In this document: piece by piece, positions 5,724 through 6,140 of the stretch
How the letters are laid out: every line of letters begins with the position of its first letter
Position numbering within the stretch: the stretch's first letter is position 1
Assembly: GCA_047618115.1 (NCBI GenBank)
Contig: JBLHKV010000234.1
Span: forward strand, 1 to 6,140
From: CALJGI01 sp047618115
GTDB lineage: Bacteria; Pseudomonadota; Gammaproteobacteria; Pseudomonadales; Halieaceae
Length of the DNA stretch: 6,140 nucleotides
Direction of reading: 5' to 3'
The notes under the pieces: model-generated
Database searches by the model: none
What the model was told of the DNA's origin: nothing
What the model saw: only the letters and a program-made list of their open reading frames with translations
Position numbers and translations under genes: made by a program

Positions 5724-6140
5724 CTACTTCTTACGGCCAGAAAGCTGCCAGCCAATCAGGGCCCGTCCGCCGTCGGGATTTGCCAGCACCAGCGTCTCTA
5801 ACACCTCGATCACAATTCCGGAATCAACGAGCTCCAGCTCCAGTTGCCGCACCTGCTCAATGGAAAGGGCCGCTCGTCGCAATTGCCGCAGTCGAGCCCG
5901 CTCGGCATGCAACCGCAATGCCATAGTTTCCGCGACAGCCCGGGCAAGATCGGGGTTGGTGTTCATCCCCTCGATTACCTGGTTGATACCACCGAATATC
6001 TGGCCACTCACGCGCTCGGTCTTTGGTGTTTCTGTCTGTAAATACTGTTGCCCCACGGCTTCCAGTTGCTCCAAACTAATTTGATGGGTGGCAAAAAGGC
6101 CAACCTTCTCCACTACGCCACCGGCCACAAGTAGATCTGT
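5724..6140 (-). CDS. Uncharacterised protein, C-terminal part
   Basis: The frame is open to the window edge, giving 138 residues before TAG. A GTG at 6128 could be a start but has no ribosome-binding site, and the frame remains open upstream of it, so this is most simply the C-terminus of a longer protein. The visible part starts with DLLVAGGVVEKVGLFA, then a polar region (THQISLEQLEAVGQQ), and a long helix-rich, Arg/Glu/Leu-rich segment (ARAVAETMALRLHAERARLRQ..., split here) that may form a coiled coil, ending with a Gly-containing turn NPDGGRALIGW and the basic tail SGRKK. I do not recognise a family and see no catalytic motif. It runs in the same direction as the SapC gene with a 63-base gap and may be in the same operon. 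Confidence 0.6.
   Translation of the reverse strand, partial: TDLLVAGGVVEKVGLFATHQISLEQLEAVGQQYLQTETPKTERVSGQIFGGINQVIEGMNTNPDLARAVAETMALRLHAERARLRQLRRAALSIEQVRQLELELVDSGIVIEVLETLVLANPDGGRALIGWQLSGRKK

Overview
The window looks like chromosomal DNA from a Gram-negative bacterium, most likely a marine gammaproteobacterium of the Cellvibrionales/Halieaceae type. This rests on moderate GC with dense short-spaced genes, a SapC-family protein, a TonB-like C-terminal domain on an exported protein, and several 2-oxoglutarate (2OG) oxygenase and sulfotransferase genes together, a mix familiar from TonB-receptor-rich marine lineages. The taxonomic call is inference; there is no rRNA or other marker gene here. 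No tRNA, rRNA, CRISPR array, insertion sequence or phage gene was seen.

Layout from left to right. (1) Positions 1-175, minus strand: the first 58 codons of a gene whose start resembles small 2OG-Fe(II) oxygenases; the rest lies outside the window. (2) A roughly 100-base divergent intergenic region with candidate promoters facing both ways. (3) Positions 272-2125, plus strand: a 617-residue protein with N-terminal tetratricopeptide repeats (TPRs) and a C-terminal PAPS-dependent sulfotransferase. (4) A 51-base convergent gap with no clear terminator hairpin. (5) Positions 2177-3514, minus: an exported TPR protein ending in a TonB-C-like domain. (6) A 198-base gap holding a 10-base palindrome and a possible promoter. 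(7) Positions 3713-4882, minus: a TPR protein fused to an aspartyl/asparaginyl beta-hydroxylase domain, with a perfect 14-base inverted repeat straddling its stop codon. (8) Positions 4887-5660, minus: a SapC-family protein, only 4 bases upstream of gene 7. (9) A 63-base gap with a 12-codon mini-ORF and the SapC ribosome-binding site. (10) Positions 5724-6140, minus: the C-terminal part of a protein I do not recognise.

How they may fit together. Genes 10, 8, 7 and 5 all run leftward and could be one transcription unit, with 8 and 7 almost certainly co-translated. Three genes carry TPR modules on different partner domains (sulfotransferase, beta-hydroxylase, TonB-C-like), and two or three encode enzymes whose relatives modify side chains of proteins or peptides. 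A reasonable hypothesis is a locus for modifying a protein, perhaps an outer-membrane or exported one, in which the TPRs recruit the substrate. No substrate can be identified from the window, so this remains inference.
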